Part shown: positions 48,286-60,566 of the stretch, in pieces
How the letters are laid out: every line of letters begins with the position of its first letter
Position numbering within the stretch: the first letter of the stretch is position 1
Assembly: GCA_027625915.1 (NCBI GenBank)
Contig: JANTQA010000023.1
Span: forward strand, 15,314,001-15,378,000
Length of the DNA: 64,000 nt
Source: Anaeramoeba flamelloides
Taxonomy: Eukaryota > Metamonada > Anaeramoebidae
Reading direction: 5' to 3'
Program-made: the position numbers and the translations under genes
The notes under the pieces: model-generated
What the model was told of the DNA's origin: nothing
Databases searched by the model: none
What the model saw: the letters and a program-made list of their open reading frames with translations, nothing else

Positions 48286-50727
48286 ATGTTCTCTGTAGTA
48301 TCTTTACAACCAAATTTAAACCGATTACCACTTGGTATTGTCAGACTTAAACACATCTTTCGTGACACCATTCAAATGCCACCAATTGTAAGCCCACAAG
48401 AAGCTGTTGCCGGTGTCAAGGATGGCGATTCAATTTTTTTCCACTCGATTGCTGCACACCCACTCCAGATTGCACAAGCACTTACCGACCGAGAAGAAGA
48501 CTTTACCCACCTTGACATCTTCCATCTTCTTCCAGAAGGACCTGTTCCTTATGCAGATCCTAAATACAAAGGAAAATTTTTTTCCAACAACCATTTCATT
48601 GCCAACGCAACACGTAAAAACGTCGACAAGGGATATGGATCATACATCCCACAATTTTTGAGTGAACAGCCAAAATTGTATTACCAAAAGGTGATCCACC
48701 CAGACTGGTGTTTCCTTAATTTGTCGCCACCAGACAAACACGGATTCTGTACCTTTGGTGTCGACGTAACAATGTCCCTTGCCGCAGCAAAAGTTTCCAA
48801 AAATGTCATTGCTCAAATTAACCCACACATGCCAAGAGCCTTAGGTAACGCTTCCATCCATATCGAAGACATCGACATGATCGTTCAAGTTGATGATCCT
48901 TTACCAGAATTCGTCGGTTCCAAACCTGGTGAAACAGAAAAAAAAATCGGTAAACATTTGGCAGAGATCATCGAAGATGGCGCGACTTTACAAATGGGAT
49001 TCGGAGGTATCCCAGATACAGTCCTTGACTGCTTACATAACCATAAAGATCTTGGTGTACACACTGAAATGTTCGCTGAAGGTGTAATTGATTTGGTAGA
49101 AGAGGGTGTAATCACAAATAAATACAAAAAGTTCCAACCTGGATTTATCTCTGCTACTTTTGTTATGGGAGGAAAAAAGTAAATTTACTTTTTTTTTTTT
49201 TTTTTTTTTTCACCTTATTTCTTTTTAACTGTTTATAGAAAAATTTCATTTAAAATAAAGTGATTTGTGTCTAGTAGTATTAACTCGAGAAAAATTTGAA
49301 ACTAAACGTCAGAGAATTAGATCCATCTTGAATTTTCAGGATCTAAAACCTCATGAGTACAAAAAAATAACAAAAATAAGTTATACATTTTTGTTTTATT
49401 TTTAAACCCTCAATTTTTTTTTTCAAGCTTAAGAAATGAATCAATGAAAATACAATTGTGACTTTCAAAGAAAATTTTCAGATCAAGTATCAAAAAATAA
49501 AAAAATATGTGCCTTATTCTCATTATTTTTATGATCATTTGACTGTGATTTAAAAAAAGATTTTAATTATCTTTGTAAAGATTATTATTTTTAAAACATT
49601 GATTTGGCTATATTAACTTTTTTTTGAACAAGTGGAAGCCAAATGATTTAATAATTCATAAAAAAATAATTTTACTCGCTTTATTTTTTAATTAACAATA
49701 AGATCCTGATATAGCCATTTGAAAAATGTGTGACAAACAAGTTTTTCAAAATCGCAATTAAAACAGTAGGCACACTTCAATCGACCTATCTTTTCAGTGG
49801 TTTTTACAAAACTTTTTTTTTTTTGAAACAATTTTTTAAAAAGACTTTTCTGTTGAAAAAGTTTTTAATTATTTTCTTTTTTTTTTTTTTTTTTATCAAT
49901 TTTTTTCCTAAAAAATTTCTCAGACTAGGCCATTTTCTTCTCAAATTATACAATTAAACTCTAATTTTGAAAAATTACTGATAAATTACCACAAAAACAG
50001 CAAAAACTTTTATAAACTTATTTTTTAAAAAAACAAATTTACTAATCTTATTTTTTCATTTTTTTATTTATAAAATCTTTACTTCAATGTTAAATATAGA
50101 ATGTACAACTTTTTGGATGATAACCCACTTGTTTATATGCAAGAAAGTTTAATCACTAATGATCCACGAATCATTTCACAAAATCCAAAAGTTACTGCAA
50201 TCAATAGTGCCATTGAAGTTGATCTCACAGGTCAAGTTTGTGGTGATTCAATTGGATTAAGAATGTATTCAGGCGTTGGTGGACAAAGAGATTTCGAAGC
50301 AGGTGCTGCCATGTCTGAAGGTGGAAAACCAATTATCACACTTCCTTCAATCACAAAAAGAGGACAATCAAGAATCACTAGTACATTAAAAGAAGGTGCC
50401 GGTGGTAAGTTTTTTTATTCCCTTTTCCCTTTTCCTATTTTACATTTTTTTGTTTATTTTGTTACTTTTTATTGTTTTTTTTTCATCCTAATAATTCAAT
50501 TTATCATTTTTTTTGAACAAATTTTCAATTAAATTATCATAGTTACTTGCTCAAGACATACTGTTCATTATATCTGTACCGAATATGGTGTTGTAGACAT
50601 TTTTGGTAGAAATTTACACGATCGTGCACGATTACTCATTTCAATTGCACACCCAATGCATCGTGAAAGACTTGCAAGAGAAGCTTCCGAACGATGGCAA
50701 ACTTTAATTGATTGGGAAAAAAAATAA
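48286..50727 (+). CDS. Acetate:succinate CoA-transferase-like enzyme
   Basis: A member of the acetyl-CoA hydrolase/transferase family (4-hydroxybutyrate CoA-transferase/ASCT type), which moves CoA from acetyl-CoA to another acid such as succinate and releases acetate. Three exons join in phase: 48286-49178, 50100-50404 and 50543-50727, with introns of 921 and 138 bp. The product is 460 residues. Family marks: NLSPPDKHGFCTFGVDV (about 145-161), GATLQMGFGGIPDTVL, HTEMFAEGVIDL with the likely catalytic Glu261, MGGKKMYNFLDDNP across junction 1, GLRMYSGVGGQRDFEAGA, and GAGVTCSRHTVHYICTEYG across junction 2. The first ~30 residues (MFSVVSLQPNLNRLPLGIVR) could be an organelle presequence. In anaerobic protists such enzymes make acetate in hydrogenosomes; the substrate here is inferred from family. 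The start is the only ATG near the conserved N-terminus. Confidence 0.93.
49179..50099 (+). other. Intron 1 of the CoA-transferase gene
   Basis: A 921-bp intron from GTAAATTTAC to TAAATATAG. It is AT-rich with T20 runs. An open frame (49730-49957) inside is Phe/Lys-rich and not considered coding. It is far longer than intron 2 (138 bp), but shows no repeat-family member. Confidence 0.85.
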
Positions 50728-52419
50728 ATTTATAAAACTATATTAAACAATAAATTTATCAATTTATTTTCGATTATATTGCTTATTTTCTTTACTCACA
50801 CTTTAAAACTTTTAGTCCTCGTCCAAAATTTTAATGTCGTTTAAAATAAAATAAAAACCCAATTTGAGAATTTCTACCATTTAATAATGTGTTTTTTTTT
50901 TTTTTTTTTTTTTTTTTGGCTTTATAATTGATTTATTTTTGAAAATTTATAAAAATTCTAATCAAGATTTTTTTTTTAATAATAATCAATAAGTTATTTG
51001 ATAGATGTTAATTTTCAAATAAGGTAATTTAGTTAAATTTTCATTTTTTTTCAATTTTTTTCAATATTTTATTTTTGGGATTTAATTTTTTTTTTTTATT
51101 AGAAAAAAATAAAAAAAACAATCTTAAATCCAAAAAAAACACCAATAAAAAGAAAGAAATTACCTTGAATATTTTTTTGAAGAAAATATTTAAAAGAATA
51201 AAAAAAATCAAATAATATATTTTGGAAAACTTTGGTTTTTAGGGGATTAACATTTACCAAGGATAGGTTTAAGATTAAAATAAGTTCTTATTGGGTGTAA
51301 ATTACATTAGTGCCATCATTCAAATAAATCTAAAAGATCGATTAGTCAAGTAGTAATATTTGTTGATATCATCCTATAAAAATGATCCATTGTATTCTTG
51401 AATAACTTATAAAAATTTAAGAAAAAAATGCATTTCTCAACAAATTTAAAGGCTGAATTATCAATATTCAGACTCCAAAGTCACAATATATCTTTCTTTA
51501 TTTTAGTGGAGAAATGTAAATTAGTTGTTAAAATATTCAATTTTTTTAAAAAATTTCTATAATTAAGTTATAGGTTGTTTTGAAAAATTATATCTGAATA
51601 TTGGGAAAATATTGATGTTATAATTAGCTTTATAAAAAGGAAATTAAAATAATCGGTCTTTAGGGTTTTATGTTGATGATTATTGAGTTACCCCATGAAA
51701 CTAAATAAAAATAAAAAAATAGTTACTACTTTTAAGGTTCTCAATCTGGATTATTAAATAATAGAATAATAATTATTTTGAGTTTCTATTTTTAGAATTT
51801 GGAAAAGGAATTAAAAAAATTTCAAAAAAAGACAATTTTTAATAGCGATAATTCATAAAAAATTAAAGAATTTATTCTACAAAAATAGTTATAATAGATT
51901 TTTGAGAATCATTTGAATCACGTAACACTATGAACACTTATACCCAATTACCGCATACTTTGATTATGGGTGAACATATAGTGAAGATAAGGTCTTACGG
52001 AAATTTTTCTTAATTAACTTTATCTTTTATGGATAAAAATGTGTTCAAAAGTTAAAATAACCAGCAAAACCACATTACAAACTGGTTTAATCCATAGAAC
52101 CATTAATAACACTTCAAGGTTGTTTTTTTTTTTTTTTTTTTGGTATTTTTTTTCTTTATCTTTCAAAATTTTTTTTAGGTGCCCTAGGATACTTAAATTA
52201 ATCAAAAAATAAACTAGGACATATATTTCCCAAAAAAAGTAATCTTTCTGAAAGAATATTCCATCTTAATAATTGAAAGAAATTATTTTGGAATCATATA
52301 TATTTTATTTTAAATATATGGAATTTTACCAACAATTTAGCAAAATAAACCAAAATTCAATTTTTGAACAAAACCAAAATATTTTATATAGCCAAAGCAA
52401 CATAATTCCATTGAAATAG

Positions 52420-53060
52420 GAATTAATACCCAAATTTTGTAAAATATGATAACCATTTTTAATCTTTTTATCTTTTATTTTCATTGAATTTTCAAATTAA
52501 TTAATCAGTTTCGTTTGTTCAAAAACTATTTTTTTGTTCAAAATGTGGTTATTATGTTAAATCTGGGTGTGTTAAAACATAAAAAATCACGATAAAATTT
52601 AGTAGATGGTATCTGAAAGGTTGAGAAATCAATATTCCGAAAAGAAATTAAATAAATTTAATAATACATTTTTTCTAAAACAAACAAGTTAAGATTCAAA
52701 TTCTTCTAATTACTTTATACACCCCGATACTCTTTAAATAAGAAGACTCAAATTTATCCACTTCAAAATTCTCTCTTTAAAAAATTAGCAGAGGTTTCAT
52801 CTAAGCGTTAACAATAAATTCAATTTATACATTTTTTTTGGTTTACTATCTGCAAATTTTTTATCAGACACTTGGAATATTAGTATTGAGAATTATTTAA
52901 TTTTTTGTTTTTGAGTATTGTAATTTATAAGAAATTGTTAGTATTTCAATTAATGGATGGTTCTTATTTGGTATTTCTTCGAGAATTGGTTAAATAAGAG
53001 TTTTTTTTTTCAAAAATTGAATTTTGTTATGTTAAAAATTTTGAATTATGGTTTAGAAGT
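52420..53060. repeat. Family E repeat with internal extra segment
   Basis: Both ends (TTTTGTAAAATATGATAACC and TGTTAAAAATTTTGAATTAT) align with 24988-25458, but the copy is ~170 bases longer. The extra part (about 52690-52870) contains a block similar to 56643-56745 (CACTTCAAAATTCTCTCTTT), so it may be a second element inserted into this one. Confidence 0.55.
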
Positions 53061-53460
53061 TTCACGAATACAAATTGTTTTTTAGAACAGATTACCAAAA
53101 ACTATTGATAATTATAAAAAATACATTAAAAAAAAAATCTTTGAGGATTTACTAAAAAGTGATTGACCAACAGTTTTGTAGGGTCCATATACCCTGATAT
53201 TAATGAATGAATAATAAATTACCATTTTAAAAATATTTTTAATATTTTTCTGACAATTATCAAAAACTTTAATACTTTTTGAATTATTATATAAAATATT
53301 TTCAATACAACTTTTTTCATTTTTTTTGTTATTCTTACTATTTTAAATAGATATATATATAAATAATATTGTAATGTAATTCAATTTAACCTGAATAAAT
53401 ATTTAAAACAAATTTCAGAAAAATTTTCTTCAAACTTTCAAGTTTCTTCGAAAAAAGGTA

Positions 53461-53884
53461 ACTCTTCTGGAAAAAAAGTGAAACACGGTTTTTAATTTGG
53501 AACATTACTTAAAATTCAAAGATAGATCAATTAAAAAATTATAAATAGAAATAAAGACATATATGAAGGACCTTACACAACGACAGTTTATCTAATACTA
53601 TCTTTTGAGATGGGTTTATCTTTGGTTGATCACTTATTAAAAAAATGTTCAAAAAATTGACTATTTTTGAGGATCTCCCAAACCAAACCAACAATTTCAA
53701 TAAATAAGTAGATTTAAATTGTGTTTGTTTGGTTGATTGAAAAATAATATAATGTGTTATTATTTGAAATTAATTAATTTCTTCTTTTTATTAATTTTAC
53801 TTTTCTTTTTCAGGTTCTTTTAAGGTTCACAATACAAAACTCTTTTCCACTTTTTTTTCCTTTTCACTTTTTTTCCAAAACAGT
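53461..53884. repeat. MITE-like repeat, family A, reverse orientation
   Basis: Ends CTGGAAAAAAAGTGAAAC and CACTTTTTTTCCAAAACAGT are inverted repeats. The interior (TTGACTATTTTTGAGGATCT) is the complement of the copy at 12061. Confidence 0.75.
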
Positions 53885-54242
53885 AAATTCAAAATGAAAA
53901 ATAAAGCATTCTAACTGTTTTTTAATAATATTTCTTGTTACCCATTTTTCTTTGATTGATAAATTATTAAAAATTTTTTACCTTCACCAGATTCAAAATA
54001 TTAGTTATCTTTTGAAAACTTGAAAAAATTTTTTTGTTAAACGTTAGGTCACAAGTGCTTTGTATGTTTGTTTTTTAAAGTTACAACAGACACTATTAAT
54101 GATAGTTATGGTATTGTAAAAAATACTAAAAAAGAAAATAACCTATGACACAATATTTAATTATTAATATTAGAAAAATTGACATGGTGATTCTTTTCTG
54201 TAAAAAAACCCAATTATATAACTACCGTTGTTAAAATAAAGC

Positions 54243-54452
54243 CTGTAGAAAAGTTTAATCCACATTATAAAAACAAAAAGCATGTTTTTTTTGTACTAGA
54301 AGACCTAATCATTAAGGATCAAAGAAATCAACAATAAACCTTAAATAGATATGGTATTGTTTTCTTAAAGTTCTATTATTTAAAAAGATATATAAAAAAT
54401 CAAGGATCAAATTGGAAAATTTATCTCAAAAAATAGAGTAAATAAATAAGAA
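54243..54452. repeat. Dispersed repeat, family G
   Basis: The second copy of the sequence at 41983-42192, in the same orientation, with scattered differences. Confidence 0.55.
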
Positions 54453-55000
54453 AATTTATATCATATCAAAAACAAAAAATTTCAAAAAAATTGAGAATAT
54501 TAACAAAAAATTTTAAACTAATTGCATTCCAAATTTAAATTTTACTGGAAATATCAATGGAATTACTTTCAAAATCAATTTGTACATAATTATACTATTG
54601 GGTAGTTAATTTGGTGTCACATTACGACAAGAAGAAAAAAAGCACGGCTTAAATTTTGAAGCATGGGTTCTCCTCGTTGTTTAAGGCTTTATTATGATCA
54701 CTGCAACCAAATTTTTTATGAAATCACTAATTACAGAAAGTAATTAAAATGGAGTATTTATCAAATATATACTTAATTACTTGATAACCAAAATAGATAA
54801 ACTTATTTTTAAAAAAACTTAAAGTTCTATAGAGGTTTACTATGAATATAGAAAATGATAATTTGTATTCTTTTTTTTTTTTTTTTTTTTTGATTGGTTG
54901 AATAGTGTTTAGAAGTCGTGTAATTTAATTAATAATCATTCTAAGAAGTGGCGAGTTATAGTTTTAAAAGTTTGGTTCTTAAATAAAAGAAATTATTAAG

Positions 55001-55574
55001 CATTTAAGGTTTACAATACCTGAAATCTGAAAAAAGGGATTATTTTGTGTTGCGTTTAGTAACTTGTTAATTTGGTTCTTAGCTGATCGATCTTGTGCTT
55101 GGTATGGATTTTAATAGTGGTTCAAAATCACAATTTTTGACAATTTATTTTTTTTTTTTCCGAAATCCAAATTGAAGAATGGAAGAATAATATTTCAGAA
55201 GTTAAGTATTAAAAAAATTTGTTTTGTATGAGTTGTTGATTGAAATTTTTAATTAGGTTTGGTTTTATTTGGTGATTTTTAAAAAATTATTGTTTTCTTT
55301 TAGTGTATTGACAAAAAACAAATCAAAATTTTTCTTCTACAACCCAAAATTCAAAAGTTATTATTGACTTAAGTTCCATCCAATTAATCTTACAGCTCTT
55401 CAAATCGGATTTCTGAAAAAAACAAAATAAATTGTCAAAAATTGACATTTTGAACCACTATTAAAATCCATACCAAGTACAAGATCGATCAGCTAAGAAC
55501 CAAATTAACAAGTTACTAAACCCAACACAAAATAATCCCTTTTTTCAGATTTCAGGGGTTGTAAACCTTAAATT
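55001..55574. repeat. Large foldback, ~165-base arms
   Basis: Left arm 55001-55166 (TTTACAATACCTGAAATCTG onward) is inverted at 55407-55574 with few differences. The ~240-base spacer is AT-rich and non-coding. Confidence 0.85.
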
Positions 55575-55649
55575 TCTATAACTTTAATTTTTACAATTCA
55601 AAATAGTACATATGGGTTTTTTTTAATGTTGTGTATTTTTTTGAATACT

Positions 55650-55818
55650 ACACTGGTATTGAAAATATAAATAGGAAATCATTATTCACTCCCTTTTCGT
55701 TTTTTGTTTCTCTATAAATAGAGTTCTCAAAGAAGTAGGATGTAATTTGAGGGTTTGTTCGAAAAAGGGAAAAAGAAAATGGAGTGAAAATTATTCCCAT
55801 TTAATTTAAATAATAGCC
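55650..55818. repeat. MITE-like repeat, family H
   Basis: Starts CACTGGTATTGAAAATATAA and carries the subterminal inverted pair CACTCCCTTTTCG and AAAATGGAGTGAAAA. It lies ~220 bp upstream of the exon at 56037. Confidence 0.6.
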
Positions 55819-56036
55819 TTGTTTTTTAATTCCTTTCTACACCTGTAATCATTTCCAACAAAAGTGTTGTGAATATAAAAAAGTGACTGGAGTAAATAAG
55901 TTATTCTTGTTGTTTTAGATTAAACTTTGAAAAAGATTGACCTTTTCAATTGGTTTTGTAAAGTTTTTCTTAATCCCACCACTCAAAAATCATTTTTTTC
56001 CATTTTCTTGATTACAACTATCATTTTTTATTTAAA

Positions 56037-56346
56037 ATGATTCCACAAACCCAATTACACACACAACCGAAAAGTACAAAAATTGAACAACCTTTTTCAC
56101 TTCGAGTTGTTGTCCTCATAGATTGTCAGATTGTTTTTAAACAGATTCTAATATGTGATAATTCATCACAAACTTTTACTGAGATACTGAGCATAATTAA
56201 CAATCGATGGGATCCTCGTCCGAGAATTTATGATACAATTGAATTAAATACAATTACAAACAAACACTTTTTCCAATACTCTTTAAAAGACGCCGTTGTT
56301 TCTTGTTGTAGAGCTAATGAAATAATCGTTATTTGTAATCTCAAAG
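56037..56346 (+). CDS. Putative N-terminal exon, ubiquitin-like fold
   Basis: An ATG at 56037 opens 103 codons plus one base, then a donor GTAATC at 56347. The peptide is not low complexity: FSLRVVVLIDCQIVFKQILI, a helix-like TFTEILSIINNRW, then TIELNTITN, FFQYSLKDAV and EIIVICNLK. That strand-helix-strand order suggests a beta-grasp (ubiquitin-like) domain, by inference only. Phase 1 at the donor matches the acceptor at 61582, and joining gives NLKEYLNYLNNDPPK, so this may be the start of the dsRNA-binding protein. The implied 5.2-kb intron is much longer than the others here; a separate small gene, or missing middle exons, are alternatives. Confidence 0.5.
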
Positions 56347-59300
56347 GTAATCTCTTTTTTCCTTTTGAACAATTTTAACAAAATAGACAACGCCAAGATT
56401 AAAACAAAAAAAGTTTAAAAAAGATGGAAAACAAACCCACAAGAAAATTTTCTTCTTTATTGGGTCATTATTAATTGATCTTTCCTTTTTTTGAAAAAAT
56501 TAAAAGTATTTATTACTGGTATTTGGAATTCAAATGGAATAAAATTTCAGCAATTATTCATTTTTTAATTCTTCGATATTTTCAGAAAACTAAATTGAGT
56601 TTAAAATACTTCTAATGACTGTTATTAAAAGGTTCTTTTGACTACTCTTTGAATTAGGAGTCACAAATTTAGTCACTTCAAAACTCTCTCTTTAACAGAT
56701 TAAGAGCTCTTGAGCACTTAACCCTTACCAATAAATAATAATTCTTCGATATTTCTTTCATTTATGGTTGTTAGTTCGCCCAAAAGATACCAAAATATCT
56801 AATAAAAAAGGACCAAGCGAATAGAATAGAGAAACAAATTACAATCTATTTATTTGAAAACTCTAGTATGATATAAGCAAAACAACACTCAAGGAAAAAA
56901 TAAATTCTGAAAATTCAAGTTAGCCAAAACTACATATTGAATTTCAGTTATACAGCCTTTTTTAATTATTTTTTTCAAAGTTATCATAATTTTATGAAAT
57001 TAAGAAAAGATCGCTATTGAACTCATTAAGATTCGAAAACTTCCTATTTCAAAATTATCGACTTTTGAAAAAAACTCCTATTTTTGGGGTATTTTTTTTT
57101 TTTATGAAATTAGTTACAACGAATGAACTTTTGATTGAACATTGAGAAAGAAAAAAGAATCAGTGTCAAAACAATTTGCTGAAAAAAAAGGGAATTTATA
57201 TTAAAAACTCAAACCTTAAAAAAATAAAATGATAAAAAATATTCCAAAAAAAGAAAAAAAAAATCGGTTTTTCAATTTAATTTAGCGATATCTTTTGAAA
57301 GAAATATTTTATTCTATTTTAAAATTGAAAATAATATGATTTTTTTAGACTATTAAAATAATAGATTCAAATAATCTCTCCACTAAGCCAAATAAAAATT
57401 TCAAAAATTTTACAATTAAAAATGAAAAAAATATTACTAAAAACTTTCATTTTTTTTTTTCAATTCCCATTAATAGCTAATAAAGTTGTAAACCCTTTTC
57501 AAAATTGTAATGTATAATAATGTTTATTATATGAGTGTATTTGAAAAATACAAAATTTAGTGATTTTTTTTTTTGAAAAAATTTTCCGAGTTATGTTACT
57601 GATAAATACAAAAAAATATTTTCAAGTTTTTTGGTTCAATTTCCATTTTGTTAGATTTTTTATTCAGATTAGAATAAAAATGGATTTTATTGGTTTAACT
57701 GTTTAGAAAGGTTGTAAAGTATGTTAACCTTCGAAATACTCTTTGTAAAGAACTGTTTTGAAAGTTGAGTTAAGAGATTTCAAAAAAGGAAATTGAACTA
57801 AAAAGTTTTTTGCCTTTATTTGAATTTATCAGTATGAAGGAAAACGAAGTGAAATATTTTTTCCCATTTATTATTCAAATACCATATAAACACAAACACA
57901 AACACTATGTTTCTATTTTCATACTTTTTTATGGTGACCCCAACGGGTAACGGAATAAGTTGTTTCCTCTAAAAATCGATTTTTATCAAAAAAACTCTAA
58001 AAATAAAAGCTTATATTTTCACTTGTGTAGTAACCCCAACAAAGTTTTTTTGAAAATTCAAAAGATTAAATAGAATTTAAAAATTAAGTGATAAATATTT
58101 ATTAATTTATATCCCCTGCAACAATATTAAAAAGTCTAAAAAATTAATAGAATTCATAAAGTTTAAAAGCCAAAACAAACAGTGAATGAAGAACCTACCA
58201 ATATTGTTTACATAAAGAAGCTGTTCAGTTTATTTTAAGGTTTATAATTAGTATACAGTAGCAAAATCACAAAAATACCAAATAATTTAACTTTACAACC
58301 TTCAGAAATAGCCAGTTCTATTTAACCACAACTATTTTGCAAGCACTTTTGATAAACTCTCATCTTATGCCATCTAAAAGTTTTGTTTTTCTTTCTGTTA
58401 AAATATTCAAATAAAGAATTATTATTTTTTTTCAAAAAAAATATTTATATTCTATTTCAAGGTTCTGAAAATGAACTTACACTTATTAAAATTAATATTA
58501 TTTAATTGAATATTTTCAAATAAATAGTGACTTTTATTGATTCTTTGAAATTATTTTTTGAAATTGCAATAAAAAATTTCATTTTTTTAATTAGAAATTA
58601 GCTGACAACTCACATTCTAATTTCTTTTTCTGTTTTTTTTTTTTTTTTTTTTGTATTGACACGCCCAGTTTTAACTTAAAATTTTAATTTTAACTATTCT
58701 GAAATTCTTAATTTTTTTTTTCAAGATTTTTATAAAAATATTTTCGTTTTTTTGATCTATTAATAATTAACTCTTTTTAAAAAATTGTGACTCACCTGAA
58801 ATAACAAATTGAAAAAAAAAAAATTATCCTTTAGTATTCAAGAACAACTAATAACTAAATATGGTTTGTAATTAATTTTTAAGTCATTCTAAATCTATAA
58901 AAGCCTGATATATTAAAAATTAAAAAAAAAAATAAAACCAAAAACTAAAAAAAAGTGAGTCATAATTTTTGAAATGAGCATTATGAATTTTTTTTTACTG
59001 AACTTTCATTGAAAAAAAGTTGAACAACAAGATTTTTTATGAATAATTAAATTCATTTTCAAAGACATTACATAGTCTCAATTTTCTTAGTGATTATTTG
59101 TCTTTTTGAAGATCTCTTTTTTTTTTACACATGATCTTTTTTTAAAAAAAAAAAAAAGAACAAAAAAGAAAACAAAAATTTGAAAAAGAAAAAATCAAAT
59201 TTGCAAAATTAGAAAAAATGATTATGATCCAAAAATTTGAAAAAAATTTTTGTAAAGAATATTGAAATAAACCCTCAAAACAACTTCCATTAACATTATA

Positions 59301-59964
59301 AAGTGAGTCAAAATTTTTGAAAAATAGTTTAGAATAATTTACATTCTAGTTCATACCATTTAATTTTTTTTTTTTTTCTTAGAATTATTTAAACAAATTG
59401 AGATATTTTGTATTGTTTTGCTTTAAAATGTTCTGTAATTTCCAAAATTTTACAAAGATTTACAATATAAAAATTTACAAGAATAATTATTTTTTCTTCT
59501 CAGTTTATTTTTATAATGATAAATAATTCTTATTCAAAAAAAAAAAAAAAAAAAAAAAAATATTATTACAGCTATTTTAAAATAGTGAGGAATTTTTTTT
59601 TTTTTAGATTGATAAATTTAAAACTTTTTCAAGATTCTTTAAAAAAGTGGGGGATTTTTTTTTGAACAAAACTTTTCAAAAAAATTAAGTTTTTCAAAAG
59701 TGAGAACTAAAAAAAAAATTTAAAAGAGCTTTTCTGCCACACCAGCCTCTTTCCACCTTATAAAATTTATTTATTTCTTTTTGTTAAAATAGAAAAGCCA
59801 GAAAAAAAATTAGTATTATTTTTTTTTTTAATTATTGAGGAGAGGTGATTCAACAATATAACCCCCTTTTTGTCTTTGGGTTTTTTTTTTTACTTTGAGA
59901 AATTAAAAGAAAATTTCAAAAATTTTCTTTGTATTTTTCAAATTAAAAAAAACCGTCTTTAGCT

Positions 59965-60030
59965 TTTCCAGAATTTAAAAGAATTGAGAAAAATATTATA
60001 TTTTACTCAATTCTTTTGAATTCTGGAAAA
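59965..60030. repeat. Perfect-looking short hairpin
   Basis: TTTTCCAGAATTTAAAAGAA...GAG and its complement CTC...TTCTTTTGAATTCTGGAAAA form a 25-bp stem with one mismatch around a 16-base loop. It is non-coding; a short palindromic element or a terminator-like structure are both possible. Confidence 0.7.
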
Positions 60031-60357
60031 CCTAGGCACCCTACGGTACTCAACAGTACTTGACGACACTTCCATATGTTTTTTTTTAATTTTAGAAATA
60101 AAACGAAAATTTATTTAATTTCCGGTTTATTTTTTCAAATCAAAAAAAAAACATAGGCACTTGACGGCACATTTCGATCGGTTTTAAAGTGCGGCAGTTC
60201 AGATAATTTTGTTTTTTATATTTTTTACTTTTGCCAAATTCCCTTTTTACAGTTGTTTGCCACCCTTTTTGTTTTTTTTTTTAAATGTTTGGGTTACTCC
60301 TCTTTTTGTTGTTTTAGGTGTTTGAGGAGGTAAAAGGAAAAAAAAATCATTATAAGA

Positions 60358-60566
60358 ACTAACTAGGTCTCATCAGATCTTAAACAAATTGAATTTAACT
60401 AAAGCGATTATATGCCAGAACTGAAGTGTTTTAATTAACCGAAGTGCACTGAATTAACCTTTCTGTACAATCTGCCTAGTCAGAACTTGTATTGGCTAAT
60501 ACTGTCTAGTCTACATCTTGTACTGGTATTTTGCTAAAACTAGATTTGCGAAACTTGTATAAAAAA
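60358..60566. repeat. Dispersed repeat, family K
   Basis: Diverged direct copy of 63101-63302. In the same order both show ATCAGATCTTNAACAA, TTGAACTTAAC-like, ACTGAAGTG, GTACTGG/GGACTGG, and TTGCTAAAAC followed by AGATTTG. No inverted ends were seen. The two copies bracket the dsRNA-binding-protein exon. Confidence 0.6.

Larger units (their letters stand above)
50728..56036. other. Intergenic, repeat-rich
   Basis: No gene is recognised. A ~30-base T run lies at about 50888-50918 beyond the CoA-transferase stop. Repeats: family E (52420-53060), A (53461-53884), G (54243-54452), a foldback (55001-55574) and H (55650-55818). The stretch from about 51000 to 52400 has nothing I can assign. Confidence 0.6.

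Noticed and set aside
49730-49957. 75-codon frame in the CoA-transferase intron
   Set aside because: It lies inside an intron fixed by protein continuity and is Phe/Lys-rich noise.
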